DNA of 64,000 bases from Stenotrophomonas indicatrix (GCA_041545745.1 CP168152.1:4276001-4340000); one strand, 5' to 3'; counted from the first letter of the stretch, positions 9,766 through 18,704 are shown. Program-made: numbers and translations. The notes: generated from the sequence alone by a model not told the origin.

Positions 9766-12184
9766 GCGGATCGCGGGTGATGTGGATGTCGGTCGGCGTG
9801 GACAGCGGGATGCTCCGCTCGGCCAGGATCTGCAGCAGGCTGAAATACAGATCACTGCGCGTGCCATACACCTGTCGCGGACTGGCCACGTAGGCGAAGC
9901 TGTTGATGGTGATCTGGCCGCCAGCGATGCTGTCGATGTACACCGACGGCGCCGGCTGCTGCAGCACCGTAGTGTGGGCGCCGTATGCATCCAGCAGCGC
10001 CTGTCGCAGACCGGCCACGTCGGTGCTGGCCGGCACCGCGAACTGGATCTGGATACGGCCTTGGTTGTTGCCCATCGTCATGTTGCGGATGGTCTTGGTG
10101 ATCAGTTCCGAATTGGGCACGATCAGCGTGGATTTGTCGCTCACCTGGATCTCGGTGGAACGCACGTTGATCCGGCGGATGTCGCCTTCCTGATCGCCCA
10201 GCTTCACCCAGTCACCGATCTTCACCGGGCGCTCGGTCAGCAGGATCAGGCCGGAGACGAAGTTCTGGATGATCGCCTGCAGGCCGAAGCCGATACCCAC
10301 CGAGAGCGCACTGACCAGCAGCGCCAGGTTCTTCAGGTTCAGGCCCATCGCGGTCAGCGCCCACAGGCCCACCAGGATGATGCCCACGTAGCGGGTGATC
10401 GTGCTGATTGAATTGCGCGCGCCCAGGTCCAGTTCGGTCTTGGGCAGGTAGGTGTCGGTCAACCAGCGCTGCAGCAGCTGCGTCAGCCCCAGCCCGACCA
10501 GCATCACAAGCAGCGCTATGGCGATCCGCGCGGGCTTGAGCGTGATGTCGCCGATGGGGATGCCGTTGGCCAGCGAAGCGACGCGCTCGACCACCGAGCC
10601 GATGTTGCCGAACGGCGCCGCCAGCGCCAGCAGCGCGATCAACACCACGAACGTTCGCAACACGGCGGACAGCAGCACACCGGCCTGTTCCAGCCGCGAC
10701 ACGCTGAGGCCGGTGCTGAGCAGGATGGTCTGGCCGACCTTGCTGTCGGCGTTGAGCAGCCAGGTGGAGAAATCGTCGACGAACTTGAACAGCAGCGTTG
10801 CCGCCAGCACCACTATGCTGCCGCCGATCAACTGCTGGTTGACGAACTTGGCGAAGTTCACATAGCCCATCAGGGTGGCGATGATCGCGGCCACCACGGC
10901 GATGTTGCCGGCCACGCGTGCCAGCACCAGCCAGCTGCTGCGGCGTACCGGAACGGCCGCGCCCTGACCGTCGGCCTGCGCTTCCAGCTTCGCCTCGGCC
11001 TCGGCGGTCTGGCGCCGATGCAGGCGCGCCAGGGTCACCAGCATGGCCATGATCAGGCCCAGATAGGTCAGCGCGATCACGCCGTCCAGCGCCACCGTGG
11101 TGACATCGCTGGTGCGCGTGGCTTGGTCGACAGCCACCAGCACCGTGCTCAGCCAGGCCAGTGCCGCCGCACCCCAGGCGTATTTGCGCAGCTTCAGCGC
11201 GGCGGTGTCATCGAGATTCAACAGGCGCCACGACGGACGCTGGGGCACCAACATGCAGGCACTGAGCGCGGCGATGAAGGCCGCGCGGAAGGTGGCAGTC
11301 TCCACCCCCTCGGCCACCACCTGCAGGCGCGGTGCGATCGCATTGATCGCACTCAGTGCCGCCATCAGCACCACCACGGCATAGCCGGGCAGCAGCGTAC
11401 CTATCAGCAGCAGCCACATAGCGAGCCCGGAACGGCGCAGTCGGCCGTCAGGCGCACGTTCGGATGCGGCGAACCGGCGCCCCAGCGCGCGCAGCCACAG
11501 CCGCAGCGGGAACATCATCACCAGTGCGGCCACCACGCCCAGCAACAGGGTGCCCCAACCGTGCGTACGGATGCCGGCGACCAGCGCGTCCCGGCCCATC
11601 TGCGCCAGCGGTGCGACGCGTGCGATATCGATCGGTAAGCGCTCGGCCACCTTGGTCCACAGCGCAGGAGACAGCGGCGAAGCGACCTTCTGCCCCAGCT
11701 CCTCCGTGCGCTGTGCCGTGCGTTGCTGGTCGATGTCGGCCGCCATCTGCTGGGCGCGCACCGCGCTGGCCTTTGCCTGTGCCATCGAGGCCACCAGGCC
11801 ATCGCGCTGGCGGGTAATGGTCCGCCGTTGCGTCACCAGCTCCGGCGGCTCGGTGGTTCCCTCGGCGGGTGTACCCAACTGCGCCAGCTGTTCGTCGAGC
11901 CGATCCAGCTGCGGCTGCAGCGCTTTCTCCAGGGCTTCAGCATCGCGTCGCGCCTGCGAAGCCTCCTCGGACAACATCGACAGGGTTTCCACAGCTGCGG
12001 CGTCAACACGCTTGCGCTCGACATCCTTCAGCGTGCTGTCGATCTGTGCCAGCTGCTGCTTGGGCGTGGGGTCGTCCTCCTGGGCCAGCGCCGGCACAGC
12101 CAGCAGCAGCATGCAGCACACCAGCAGGCCCAACCAGGGGCCGCGCACCAGGATCGTTCGGAAGAAGGAAGACAAGCCAGCCAC
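9758..12184 (-). CDS. MscS-family mechanosensitive channel with long N-terminal periplasmic domain
   Basis: An 808-residue inner-membrane channel protein. A signal peptide (GLLVCCMLLLAVPALA) is followed by a 170-residue charged, coiled-coil periplasmic region of the DUF3772 kind, many membrane helices, and the MscS domain near residues 580-790. That domain contains the pore-helix-like GLQAIIQNFVSGLILL and VKIGDWVKLGDQEGDIRRI. It is therefore a large MscK/MscM-like channel that releases solutes on osmotic downshock. The stop overlaps the dispersed repeat on its left. It stands alone in its orientation. Confidence 0.9.
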   Translation of the reverse strand: MAGLSSFFRTILVRGPWLGLLVCCMLLLAVPALAQEDDPTPKQQLAQIDSTLKDVERKRVDAAAVETLSMLSEEASQARRDAEALEKALQPQLDRLDEQLAQLGTPAEGTTEPPELVTQRRTITRQRDGLVASMAQAKASAVRAQQMAADIDQQRTAQRTEELGQKVASPLSPALWTKVAERLPIDIARVAPLAQMGRDALVAGIRTHGWGTLLLGVVAALVMMFPLRLWLRALGRRFAASERAPDGRLRRSGLAMWLLLIGTLLPGYAVVVLMAALSAINAIAPRLQVVAEGVETATFRAAFIAALSACMLVPQRPSWRLLNLDDTAALKLRKYAWGAAALAWLSTVLVAVDQATRTSDVTTVALDGVIALTYLGLIMAMLVTLARLHRRQTAEAEAKLEAQADGQGAAVPVRRSSWLVLARVAGNIAVVAAIIATLMGYVNFAKFVNQQLIGGSIVVLAATLLFKFVDDFSTWLLNADSKVGQTILLSTGLSVSRLEQAGVLLSAVLRTFVVLIALLALAAPFGNIGSVVERVASLANGIPIGDITLKPARIAIALLVMLVGLGLTQLLQRWLTDTYLPKTELDLGARNSISTITRYVGIILVGLWALTAMGLNLKNLALLVSALSVGIGFGLQAIIQNFVSGLILLTERPVKIGDWVKLGDQEGDIRRINVRSTEIQVSDKSTLIVPNSELITKTIRNMTMGNNQGRIQIQFAVPASTDVAGLRQALLDAYGAHTTVLQQPAPSVYIDSIAGGQITINSFAYVASPRQVYGTRSDLYFSLLQILAERSIPLSTPTDIHITRDPPQ

Positions 12185-12274
12185 ACCGGTTCACGCGGAC
12201 CACCGCGCCTGCGCGCGACTATACGGCAGGTGCCGTAAACAGCGGATACGCAGGCGCTGGCCGCTGGCTGTGGC

Positions 12275-12523
12275 TCAGTACTTCAGGCGCAGCTCTTCCA
12301 CCTGCGGCTGCTGCAGCGCGTACCAGTCCTGAAATTCTTCCTCGGTGATCTCGTCCGGTGCGTACACCGCGATCGGGTGCCAATCATGATCGGTCGGCAA
12401 CGGCTGGCGCGGGCCGGCGCGCAGGCTGTAGGCCACGCCTTCGTAGTCCACCAGATCGTCGACCTGCGGCCACTGCTCGCGGGCGAACTGGGTTTCACTC
12501 TTCAACAGGATCACCTGGTACAT
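12275..12523 (-). CDS. Small conserved hypothetical protein
   Basis: An 82-residue acidic protein starting MYQVILLKSETQFAREQ. The ATG at 12523 is supported by GGAGGTG three bases before it. It has no signal peptide, membrane segment or recognised motif. The composition is rich in D, E, Q, W and Y. It lies between the channel gene and the divergent lipocalin gene. The function is unknown. Confidence 0.7.
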   Translation of the reverse strand: MYQVILLKSETQFAREQWPQVDDLVDYEGVAYSLRAGPRQPLPTDHDWHPIAVYAPDEITEEEFQDWYALQQPQVEELRLKY

Positions 12524-12705
12524 CGGCACCTCCACTTCGGTTGGATCGGAAAAACGCGGCGCTGGCGGAAGCATACCGCTGCGCCGATGACGGTACGCGC
12601 TCCGCCGAGGCGACGGAACGTTCTGGACATGGCCCTCGCCCCGGCTTCACCCGCCCGTGGCAGTGTCCTCGGCATCGTGGAGGTCCTCTTCTGCCACGCC
12701 TGACA

Positions 12706-13200
12706 ATGACCGACCTGCCACCCCTGAAGACAGTCACCGACCTCAAGCTGCCCCGCTACCTGGGCACCTGGTACGAGATCGCCCGCCTGCCGATGCGCCA
12801 CGAGCCGCAGGGCTGCACCGATGTGTCGGCCCATTACCAGTTGCTGGACAACGGCAACGTGGGCGTGACCAACCGCTGCCGCATGGACGGCGAGATCGAG
12901 GAAGCCACCGGTGAGGCCTGCGCCATCGACAACGACAGCGCGCGGCTGGAAGTCAGCTTCCTGCCCAAGGGCCTGCGCTGGCTCCCCTTCGCCAAGGGTG
13001 ACTACTGGGTGATGCAGGTAGCGCCGGACTACAGCGTTGCCCTGGTCGGCAGCCCGGACCGCAAGTACCTGTGGCTGCTGGCGCGCGAGCCCCGGCTCGA
13101 TGCCACCGTGCAGGACCATTATCTGGCAGCCGCACGCCTGCAGGGCTTCGATCTGTCCGAACTGATCCAGACCCCGCATACCGGCCACCCCACGGCCTGA
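12706..13200 (+). CDS. Bacterial lipocalin (Blc-like)
   Basis: A 164-residue lipocalin. The family signature GTWYEIARLP occupies residues 20-29, followed by the strands CTDVSAHYQL and GDYWVMQVAPDYSVALVG and the closing WLLAREP. Unlike E. coli Blc, it has no lipobox or signal peptide at this start, so it is predicted cytoplasmic unless an upstream start is used. Lipocalins bind lipids or small hydrophobic ligands. It is 12 bases from the oxidoreductase gene and probably co-transcribed with it. Confidence 0.85.
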   Translation: MTDLPPLKTVTDLKLPRYLGTWYEIARLPMRHEPQGCTDVSAHYQLLDNGNVGVTNRCRMDGEIEEATGEACAIDNDSARLEVSFLPKGLRWLPFAKGDYWVMQVAPDYSVALVGSPDRKYLWLLAREPRLDATVQDHYLAAARLQGFDLSELIQTPHTGHPTA

Positions 13201-13212
13201 GCACGAACCCGC

Positions 13213-14421
13213 ATGGACCTGAAGAGTGGCTACCCGTGGTGGGCGGTGCGCAACGGCCTGATCCAGGCCTTTCCGCCGCTGGAACAGGATCTGCAGTGCG
13301 ATGTGCTGGTGGTCGGTGGCGGCATCACCGGCGCGCTGATCGCCGATGAGCTGTCGGCCCATGGCCACAACGTTGCGCTGATCGAGCAGCGTGACATCGG
13401 CTGGGGCAGCACCGCAGCCAGTACCGCGCTGCTGCAGTACGAGATCGATACCCATCTGCTGGAACTGGCCTCGCAGTATGGCCAGGACGCGGCGGCACTG
13501 GCCTACCAGGCCTGTGCGGACGCGATCCCTGCATTGGGCGAGGTCGCGCGCGGCCTGAAGGACGTGAATTTCAAGCAGATGGACAGTCTGTACCTGGCCA
13601 GTCGCCGCCGTGACGTACCGCGGCTGATGGCCGAAGGCGCGGCGCGCCGTGGCATCGGCCTGGATGCGCGCTGGCTGGACCGGGATGCGCTGCAGGAACG
13701 TTTCAGCGTCGATGCCGGCGGCGCGCTGCTGACCCGCCAGGCCGCACGGGTCGATCCCTACTGCTTCACTTACGGGCTGCTGCGGCGACTGCAGCGGCGC
13801 GGCGGCGTGGCGCATGACCGCACCGTGCTGCATACCCTCACCCCCAGCGCGCGCGGCGTGACCGCCCGCACCGAATCCGGCATGCAGATCCGCGCCCGCC
13901 ACGTGGTGCTGGCGATGGGCTATGCCAACCAGCAGTGGCTGGACCCGCGCGTGGCCCGCAACCGCAGCAGCTATGCGTTCATCACCGACCCGGTCAACGC
14001 CGACGAGTTGGGCTGGCTGCAGCGCACGATGGTCTGGGAGAGCGCCCGCCCCTACCTCTACCTGCGTGCCACCGGCGACCGCAGGCTGTTGGTGGGCGGG
14101 CTGGACGATGCCATCGATATCCCCGCCCGCCGCGATGGCCGGGTGGACAGCAAGGCCCGCAAACTGATGAAGCAGCTGCTGCAGTGGTTCCCGCACCTGC
14201 AGCCGACCCCGGCGTTTTCATGGGCGGGCACCTTTGCCGAGACCGCTGACGGCCTGCCGTTCTTTGGGCCGCATGCGCAGTGGGGCCCGCGAGTGCAGTT
14301 CGCCATGGCCTATGGTGGCAACGGAATCACCTATTCGATGATCGGCGCCGGGCTGCTGCGGGCGCGGATCGAGCGGCGCCGGCACCCGCTGCAGGACCTG
14401 TTCGGGTTCGGGCGGTTGTAG
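13213..14421 (+). CDS. FAD-dependent oxidoreductase (DAO family)
   Basis: A 402-residue protein of the D-amino-acid-oxidase/glycine-oxidase family. The FAD-binding loop VVGGGITGALIADEL lies near residues 35-50, followed by GWGSTAASTALLQYE. The C-terminus has FGPHAQWGPRVQFAMAYGGN, the second FAD contact in this family. It likely oxidises an amine or imino acid; the substrate is not readable from sequence. The gene follows the lipocalin closely and its stop codon lies inside the 5-prime arm of a SMAG hairpin. Confidence 0.85.
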   Translation: MDLKSGYPWWAVRNGLIQAFPPLEQDLQCDVLVVGGGITGALIADELSAHGHNVALIEQRDIGWGSTAASTALLQYEIDTHLLELASQYGQDAAALAYQACADAIPALGEVARGLKDVNFKQMDSLYLASRRRDVPRLMAEGAARRGIGLDARWLDRDALQERFSVDAGGALLTRQAARVDPYCFTYGLLRRLQRRGGVAHDRTVLHTLTPSARGVTARTESGMQIRARHVVLAMGYANQQWLDPRVARNRSSYAFITDPVNADELGWLQRTMVWESARPYLYLRATGDRRLLVGGLDDAIDIPARRDGRVDSKARKLMKQLLQWFPHLQPTPAFSWAGTFAETADGLPFFGPHAQWGPRVQFAMAYGGNGITYSMIGAGLLRARIERRRHPLQDLFGFGRL

Positions 14422-14449
14422 CGTGCAGCCAGGCATGGCCTGGCTCTAC
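14418..14449. repeat. SMAG hairpin overlapping a stop codon
   Basis: GTAG at 14418 supplies the TAG stop of the oxidoreductase gene. AGCCAGGC pairs with GCCTGGCT and the element closes with CTAC at 14446-14449. It shows how SMAG insertion can be tolerated at the extreme gene end. Confidence 0.7.
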
Positions 14450-14546
14450 CGCAAGCGGGCGCCGACAGGCATCATTCAAGCAACGCCTGCTAGCGTCGGC
14501 CTGTACCGCCGCGTGCTGAGCGGCCCCTCTGCGCTGGAGTGCCGTC

Positions 14547-15038
14547 ATGATCCGCCCCCTGACCCTGCTGCTGTGCCTGGCCGCCCTGCCCGGGACCGCG
14601 TTGGCGCAGTCCGCCGCCGGCGCCACCGCGCCGCAGGCCTCCGGCCTGGACCTGTCCGTGCCGCAGACGCCTATGCGCTATCTCAACGATCCGGCCCTGC
14701 AGCAGGATCCGCCCGGCACTTTCTACGGCGACAAGACCGGCCCGCGCGTGAATGGCGACGGCAGGATCGCCGACGTGACGGATGACAAGGTCAAGGTCTC
14801 CGGCAGCTTCACCACCGGCATCGGCTACGCCAAGAATTACGGCAACACCCACTACAACGCCGCCACGCTCAACCTCAGCAAGAACTACACCAATGATGAA
14901 GGCAAGACCCGCGGGGTCAACGTCAACATCCACGTGAGCGAAGGCAAGGGCCCGGGCTTCTTCGGGCCGTACGGCGGTGGCGGGTATTACGGTGGTGGCC
15001 CGGGCTATTGGGATTACCCGCCGCCATACGGCTGGTAA
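14547..15038 (+). CDS. Exported hypothetical protein with Gly/Tyr-rich tail
   Basis: A 163-residue protein with a clear Sec signal peptide (LTLLLCLAALPGTALAQ, cleavage after ALA). The mature part has a beta-rich stretch with repeated short motifs (SGSFTTGIGYAKNYG, YNAATLNLSKNY). It ends in a GGGYYGGGPGYWDYPPPYGW-type tail of glycine, proline and aromatics, which suggests a cell-surface or periplasmic protein. The family is not recognised. SMAG repeats begin 35 bases after the stop. Confidence 0.75.
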   Translation: MIRPLTLLLCLAALPGTALAQSAAGATAPQASGLDLSVPQTPMRYLNDPALQQDPPGTFYGDKTGPRVNGDGRIADVTDDKVKVSGSFTTGIGYAKNYGNTHYNAATLNLSKNYTNDEGKTRGVNVNIHVSEGKGPGFFGPYGGGGYYGGGPGYWDYPPPYGW

Positions 15039-15073
15039 GGGCCCGCTCCATCGTTCGGGACACCCCACGCTTG

Positions 15074-15301
15074 GTAGGTGTCGACCTTGGTCGACACGCT
15101 CTTCCGGCCCTGTGCCGACCAAGGTCGGCATCTACCGAAGCGCAGCTCAATCCAGCCAGCGGCCGGCTCCACCAGGTAGGTGTCGACCTTGGTCGACACG
15201 CTTTTCCGGCCCTGTGCCGACCAAGGTCGGCATCTACCGAAGCGCAGCTCAATCCAGCCAGCGGCCGGCCCTACCCGGTAGGTGTCGACCTTGGTCGACA
15301 C
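15074..15301. repeat. Tandem SMAG array, 102-bp period
   Basis: GTAGGTGTCGACCTTGGT units start at 15074, 15176 and 15278, spaced exactly 102 bases. The first two units each include an inverted partner ending in CTAC and an identical 40-base spacer (CGAAGCGCAGCTCAATCCAG and following). The third unit is a single palindrome. The array separates two convergent genes. Confidence 0.9.
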
Positions 15302-15318
15302 ACCCACCCCAGCAGGCA

Positions 15319-15753
15319 TCAATCCAGCCAGCCGTCACGCTCGCTGTGCAGGATGCGGCCGTCGTACCCACTCAGGCGCACTTCCACGCGCTGATTCCGG
15401 GCATTGCGGGCTTCCAGCGACCACGTTGCACCATCGCGTTCCAGCGAATGGATTTCACGCAGTCCCTGCGACTGCGCCTTGGCCAGCACCTGTTCGGTAC
15501 TCAGCTGTGCGCGGCTATCGTGCTCGTCGAAGATCTCGCCGGTCTTCGGGTCCACATACACCTCGCTGAAGCGACCGTCGGCACGGCTGACATCGGCTTC
15601 CCACAGGCCATCATCGCGCTCGATCTCATGGATCTGGGTGTAGCCGGCCTTGCGCAGGGTCTGTTCGACCTGGGCCATGCCCAGCGGTGCGGCCTGGGCA
15701 GCGGGAGCGAGGGCAAGCGCAACGACAGTAGCGAGGGTGAGCGACTTCAACAT
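15319..15753 (-). CDS. Exported PepSY-domain protein
   Basis: A 144-residue periplasmic protein with a signal peptide (LATVVALALAPAAQA) and two PepSY-like repeats of about 60 residues (YTQIHEIERDDGLWEADV and REIHSLERDGATWSLEA). PepSY domains are proposed to inhibit proteases or bind metals or ligands in the periplasm. The ATG at 15753 has AGGAG upstream. It diverges from the PepSY-PhoP-PhoQ operon and shares a control region with it, so it may belong to that regulon. Confidence 0.88.
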   Translation of the reverse strand: MLKSLTLATVVALALAPAAQAAPLGMAQVEQTLRKAGYTQIHEIERDDGLWEADVSRADGRFSEVYVDPKTGEIFDEHDSRAQLSTEQVLAKAQSQGLREIHSLERDGATWSLEARNARNQRVEVRLSGYDGRILHSERDGWLD

Positions 15754-15809
15754 GGGGGTTCTCCTGTTCGGTGCCGGACCATCCCGGCAACGCCACGATG
15801 CGCGGCGCG

Positions 15810-15849
15810 GTTAACAGCCACTTAGCCAGCGCTGTTAGCCAACCGTTAG
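15810..15849 (+). promoter_or_regulatory. Putative PhoP-type binding sites (two 11-bp-spaced direct repeats)
   Basis: Two direct-repeat pairs are visible: GGTTAA-N5-ACTTAG (15809-15825) and TGTTAG-N5-CGTTAG (15833-15849). Each has TTA elements exactly 11 bases apart, the spacing of the PhoP box. They lie between two divergent PepSY genes, 47 bases before the first gene of the response-regulator operon. This fits autoregulation. Confidence 0.5.
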
Positions 15850-15895
15850 TCGGCAGCGGCACACTCGCGCCTGTTCCCCATTCCCCAGCATCCAC

Positions 15896-16192
15896 GTGCC
15901 GATCCTGTCTTCCCTGTCCCTGCTGCTGGCGCTGGCCAGCGCCCCGACCGCCACCGGCCCTGCCCAGGACCCGGCGCAGCAGGTCGCGCGCCGGGCCGTA
16001 CAACAGGGCCGCTACGTGCCACTGGAAAGCGTGGTGCGCGATGCACTCAAGCGCCACCCCGGCCAGCTGCTGGAAGTGGAGCTGGACGATGGCGTGTATG
16101 AAGTGGAGATCCTGCGCGCCGACGGCGTGGTGGTGGAGCTGGACTATGATGCGCGCAACGGCAGGCTGCTGAAGACGGAGCTGGACGACTGA
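15896..16192 (+). CDS. Small exported PepSY-domain protein leading the two-component operon
   Basis: A 98-residue protein with a GTG start. A short signal peptide (LSSLSLLLALASAPTATG) precedes one PepSY repeat (LLEVELDDGVYEVEILRADG). Its stop overlaps the start of the response-regulator gene by one base (TGATG). As the first gene of a PhoP/PhoQ-like operon, it may modulate the sensor's periplasmic domain; that role is inference. Confidence 0.82.
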   Translation: MPILSSLSLLLALASAPTATGPAQDPAQQVARRAVQQGRYVPLESVVRDALKRHPGQLLEVELDDGVYEVEILRADGVVVELDYDARNGRLLKTELDD

Positions 16193-16851
16193 TGCGCATC
16201 CTGTTGGCCGAAGACGATGCCGCCTTGGTCGAGCGCCTGCAGCCGCTGCTGGAGCAGGCCGGCTACGTGGTCGACGTGGTGGCCGATGGCCGCCAAGCCG
16301 AGGAGATCGGTCAGGTGGAAGACCTGCAGGCCGCCATCGTCGATCTGGGCCTGCCCGGGCTGGATGGCCTGAGCGTGATCGAGCGCTGGCGCGGCAACGG
16401 CCGCGACTTTCCGGTGCTGGTGCTGACCGCGCGCGGACGCTGGCACGACAAGCTGGCCGGCTTCGACGCCGGTGCCGACGACTACCTGACCAAACCTTTC
16501 CAGGCCGACGAACTGGTGCTGCGCCTGCGCGCGCTGATCCGCCGCAGCCACGGCCATGCCAGTCCACGGTTGCAGTGCGGTCCACTGCAGCTGGACGTCA
16601 ATGCCGGGCGCTTCGACCTGGATGGCCAGGCGTTGGCGCTGAGCCCGCAGGAATTCCGCCTGCTGAGCTACTTCATCCACCACAGCGGCCAGGTGATCGG
16701 CCGCGACCGCCTGGGCGAACATGTGTTCGATGGCGGTCATGACCCCGATTCGAATGCGCTGGACGTACTGCTGGGGCGGGTGCGCCGCAAGCTCGGCACC
16801 GACCTGATCCAGACCGTGCGCGGCCAGGGCTGGCGGTTGGCCGCGCCGTGA
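16192..16851 (+). CDS. phoP: OmpR-family response regulator, PhoP-like
   Basis: A 219-residue regulator. The receiver domain has the acidic pocket in LLAEDDA, phospho-acceptor D51 in AIVDLGLPGLDGL and K101 in DYLTKPF. The C-terminal winged helix runs from about residue 125 (SPQEFRLLSYFIHHSG to LDVLLGRVRRKLG and TVRGQGW). The IVDLGLPxxDGLSxIxRWR pattern and the QGW end are close to E. coli PhoP. It is coupled to the PepSY gene upstream and overlaps the kinase gene. The assignment as PhoP ortholog is likely but not proven. Confidence 0.85.
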   Translation: MRILLAEDDAALVERLQPLLEQAGYVVDVVADGRQAEEIGQVEDLQAAIVDLGLPGLDGLSVIERWRGNGRDFPVLVLTARGRWHDKLAGFDAGADDYLTKPFQADELVLRLRALIRRSHGHASPRLQCGPLQLDVNAGRFDLDGQALALSPQEFRLLSYFIHHSGQVIGRDRLGEHVFDGGHDPDSNALDVLLGRVRRKLGTDLIQTVRGQGWRLAAP

Positions 16852-18167
16852 GCCGGCAACCGTCACTGCGACGCCGGCTGCTGCTGGCCGGTGGCATCGG
16901 CCTGCTGCTGGTCTCGGCGCTGGCCAGTGCGCTGCTGGGCGAACTGTTCAAGCGCAGCGCGCGCGACCGCCTGGACAATGAACTGCAGCAGGACATGCTG
17001 ACCCTGTTGGCGCAGGCAGAGATCGATGCCGATGGCCAGCTGCAGCTGCGCCAGGAACCCAACGATGCGCGCTTCCAGCGCGTGTTCTCCGGCGCGTACT
17101 GGCAGATCACCAATAGCAGCGGCAAGGTGCTGCTGCAGTCACGTTCGTTATGGGACGAAACGCTGCCAGTGGCCGCCACTGGCGCAGCCGAACGCAATCT
17201 GCCGGGCCCGCTGCAGCAGTCGCTGCGCGCGCGCGTGCAGCAGGTGCGCCTGCCACGCGCCAACGAACCCTATGTTGCCGTGGTCGCCACCGACCGCAGT
17301 GCATTGGACGCGGACGTGGCCGCGTTCCGCCAACGCAGCGCGATGGCGCTGGCGGTACTGGTTGCCGCGTGGCTGGCGGTACTGGCCAGCCAGGTGCATT
17401 TCGGCCTGCGCCCGCTGCAACGCCTCGGTACGCAGCTGGAGCGTGTGCGCCGCGGTGATGCACAGCACATCGATACGGCCGGATTGGGTGCTGAAATCGC
17501 GCCGCTGGGTGACGAGCTCAACGCGCTGCTGGACCACCAGCAACGGATGGTGGCGCGCGCGCGTACCAGCGCGCAGGATCTGGCGCATGCGCTGAAAACA
17601 CCGCTGAGCGTGCTCGCCGCCGAAGCCGATGGCGAGGGCCGCGCGTGGCGCGCGACGCTGCGCGAACAGGGCGCACGCATGCAGGCCAGCGTTGATCGCT
17701 ATCTTGCCGCCGGACTGACTGCCGACCATCGCGAGCGTACGCCGGTGGCCACGGTGGCACAGGCGATGTGCAGGTTGATGGCACGGGTGCATGGCGAGCG
17801 TGCGCTGCAGTTCCAGGCCGAAGGCATTGCCGACGACCTGCAGTTCGCCGGTGCCAGCGCCGACCTGGAAGAGATGCTCGGCAACCTGCTCGACAACGCC
17901 GGCAAGTGGGCACAGCGGGAAGTCACTGTTACCGCGCGTGCGGAAGAAGAGCAGGTGCGCATCGACGTGCGCGACGACGGCCCGGGTCTGGCAGCCGAGG
18001 CGTTGGCGCAGGTCACCCAACGCGGCGTGCGGTTGGATGAGCGCGAAGGCAGCAGCGGCCTGGGGCTGGCCATCGTGGGTGATATCGCCGCCAGTTATGG
18101 TGGCCGGCTGGCGTTGGAGAACGCGCAACCGGGATTGCGCGCGACGTTGTGGTTGCCGGTGGGGTGA
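16848..18167 (+). CDS. phoQ: Membrane sensor histidine kinase, PhoQ-like
   Basis: A 439-residue kinase with a GTG start overlapping the regulator gene by four bases. Membrane helices near residues 10-30 and 165-185 bracket a periplasmic sensor of about 135 residues. A HAMP-like linker leads to H248 in DLAHALKTPLSV. The ATPase domain has the N box EEMLGNLLDNAGKW (341-354), DDGPGL and GLGLAIV. By analogy it phosphorylates the adjacent PhoP-like regulator in response to cations or cationic peptides; the signal is inferred. Confidence 0.87.
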   Translation: MSRQPSLRRRLLLAGGIGLLLVSALASALLGELFKRSARDRLDNELQQDMLTLLAQAEIDADGQLQLRQEPNDARFQRVFSGAYWQITNSSGKVLLQSRSLWDETLPVAATGAAERNLPGPLQQSLRARVQQVRLPRANEPYVAVVATDRSALDADVAAFRQRSAMALAVLVAAWLAVLASQVHFGLRPLQRLGTQLERVRRGDAQHIDTAGLGAEIAPLGDELNALLDHQQRMVARARTSAQDLAHALKTPLSVLAAEADGEGRAWRATLREQGARMQASVDRYLAAGLTADHRERTPVATVAQAMCRLMARVHGERALQFQAEGIADDLQFAGASADLEEMLGNLLDNAGKWAQREVTVTARAEEEQVRIDVRDDGPGLAAEALAQVTQRGVRLDEREGSSGLGLAIVGDIAASYGGRLALENAQPGLRATLWLPVG

Positions 18168-18181
18168 CGCGCCGCTGCGCT

Positions 18182-18342
18182 CGCCGGGCATGGCCCGGCG
18201 CTACCGGATCACGCGCCCCCGGTGGGTATCGACCTTGGTCGACACGCATCAAGTGCGCCGACCAAGGTCGGCAACTACCAAAGCAGTGCGTCAGTTCCGT
18301 GGGTTATCGTGCGCCCCGGTAGGTGTCGACCTTGGTCGACAC
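18182..18342. repeat. Group of four SMAG hairpins
   Basis: A CGCCGGGCATGGCCCGGCG palindrome ends in CTAC at 18204. A TCGACCTTGGTCGA palindrome lies at 18224-18245, its CTAC-ended partner at 18257-18278, and a GTAG-ended copy at 18319-18342. They separate the ends of the convergent phoQ-like gene and the DUF6122-like gene. Confidence 0.8.
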
Positions 18343-18352
18343 GCATCAAGCA

Positions 18353-18673
18353 TCAGCGGTGATGCATCCACCAGCAATCGATGGCATCCAGCACGATGTG
18401 GATCATCAGGCCAATCCCCACCAGCCGCGTCTTCTTCGGCACGCACAGGCCCGCATACACGGCAATCGCCGGCGCGGTATGCAGCGGGTGGAAGCCGATG
18501 CTGCAGCGGTTCGGGGCGTAGATCGGATCGGCCAGCAGATGGTCCAGATCGATGATCCAGCCCAGCAGCAGCAACAGCCACGCCGAGGCGAAACGCTTGC
18601 GCCAGAACAGCCATGCCAGCAGGGCTGGCACGACTGCATGCAGGAACAGGTGGAAGATCGCGCGGGCGCTCAT
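18353..18673 (-). CDS. Small membrane protein, DUF6122-like
   Basis: A 106-residue protein with three hydrophobic helices. The segment GWIIDLDHLLADPIY and the conserved histidines in HPLHTAP resemble small membrane proteins related to the metal-dependent hydrolase YdjM group, assigned to DUF6122. The catalytic role is uncertain. The ATG at 18673 is used; a GTG two codons earlier is possible. It lies next to speA on the same strand, separated by a SMAG hairpin at 18682-18704. Confidence 0.75.
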   Translation of the reverse strand: MSARAIFHLFLHAVVPALLAWLFWRKRFASAWLLLLLGWIIDLDHLLADPIYAPNRCSIGFHPLHTAPAIAVYAGLCVPKKTRLVGIGLMIHIVLDAIDCWWMHHR

Positions 18674-18681
18674 CAGCACCG

Positions 18682-18704
18682 GTAGCGCCGGGCCATGCCC
18701 GGCG
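18682..18704. repeat. SMAG hairpin
   Basis: GTAG followed by a CGCCGGGCCATGCCCGGCG palindrome, between the speA stop and the next leftward gene. Confidence 0.7.

Noticed and set aside
7066..9990. A 974-codon open frame on the minus strand
   Set aside because: It is fully antisense to opgB and the adjacent repeats. The opposite strand encodes a well-matched enzyme, and the long frame is an artefact of high third-position GC.
12511..14196. A 561-codon minus-strand frame over the lipocalin and oxidoreductase genes
   Set aside because: Shadow of two recognisable plus-strand genes; no domain or ribosome site.
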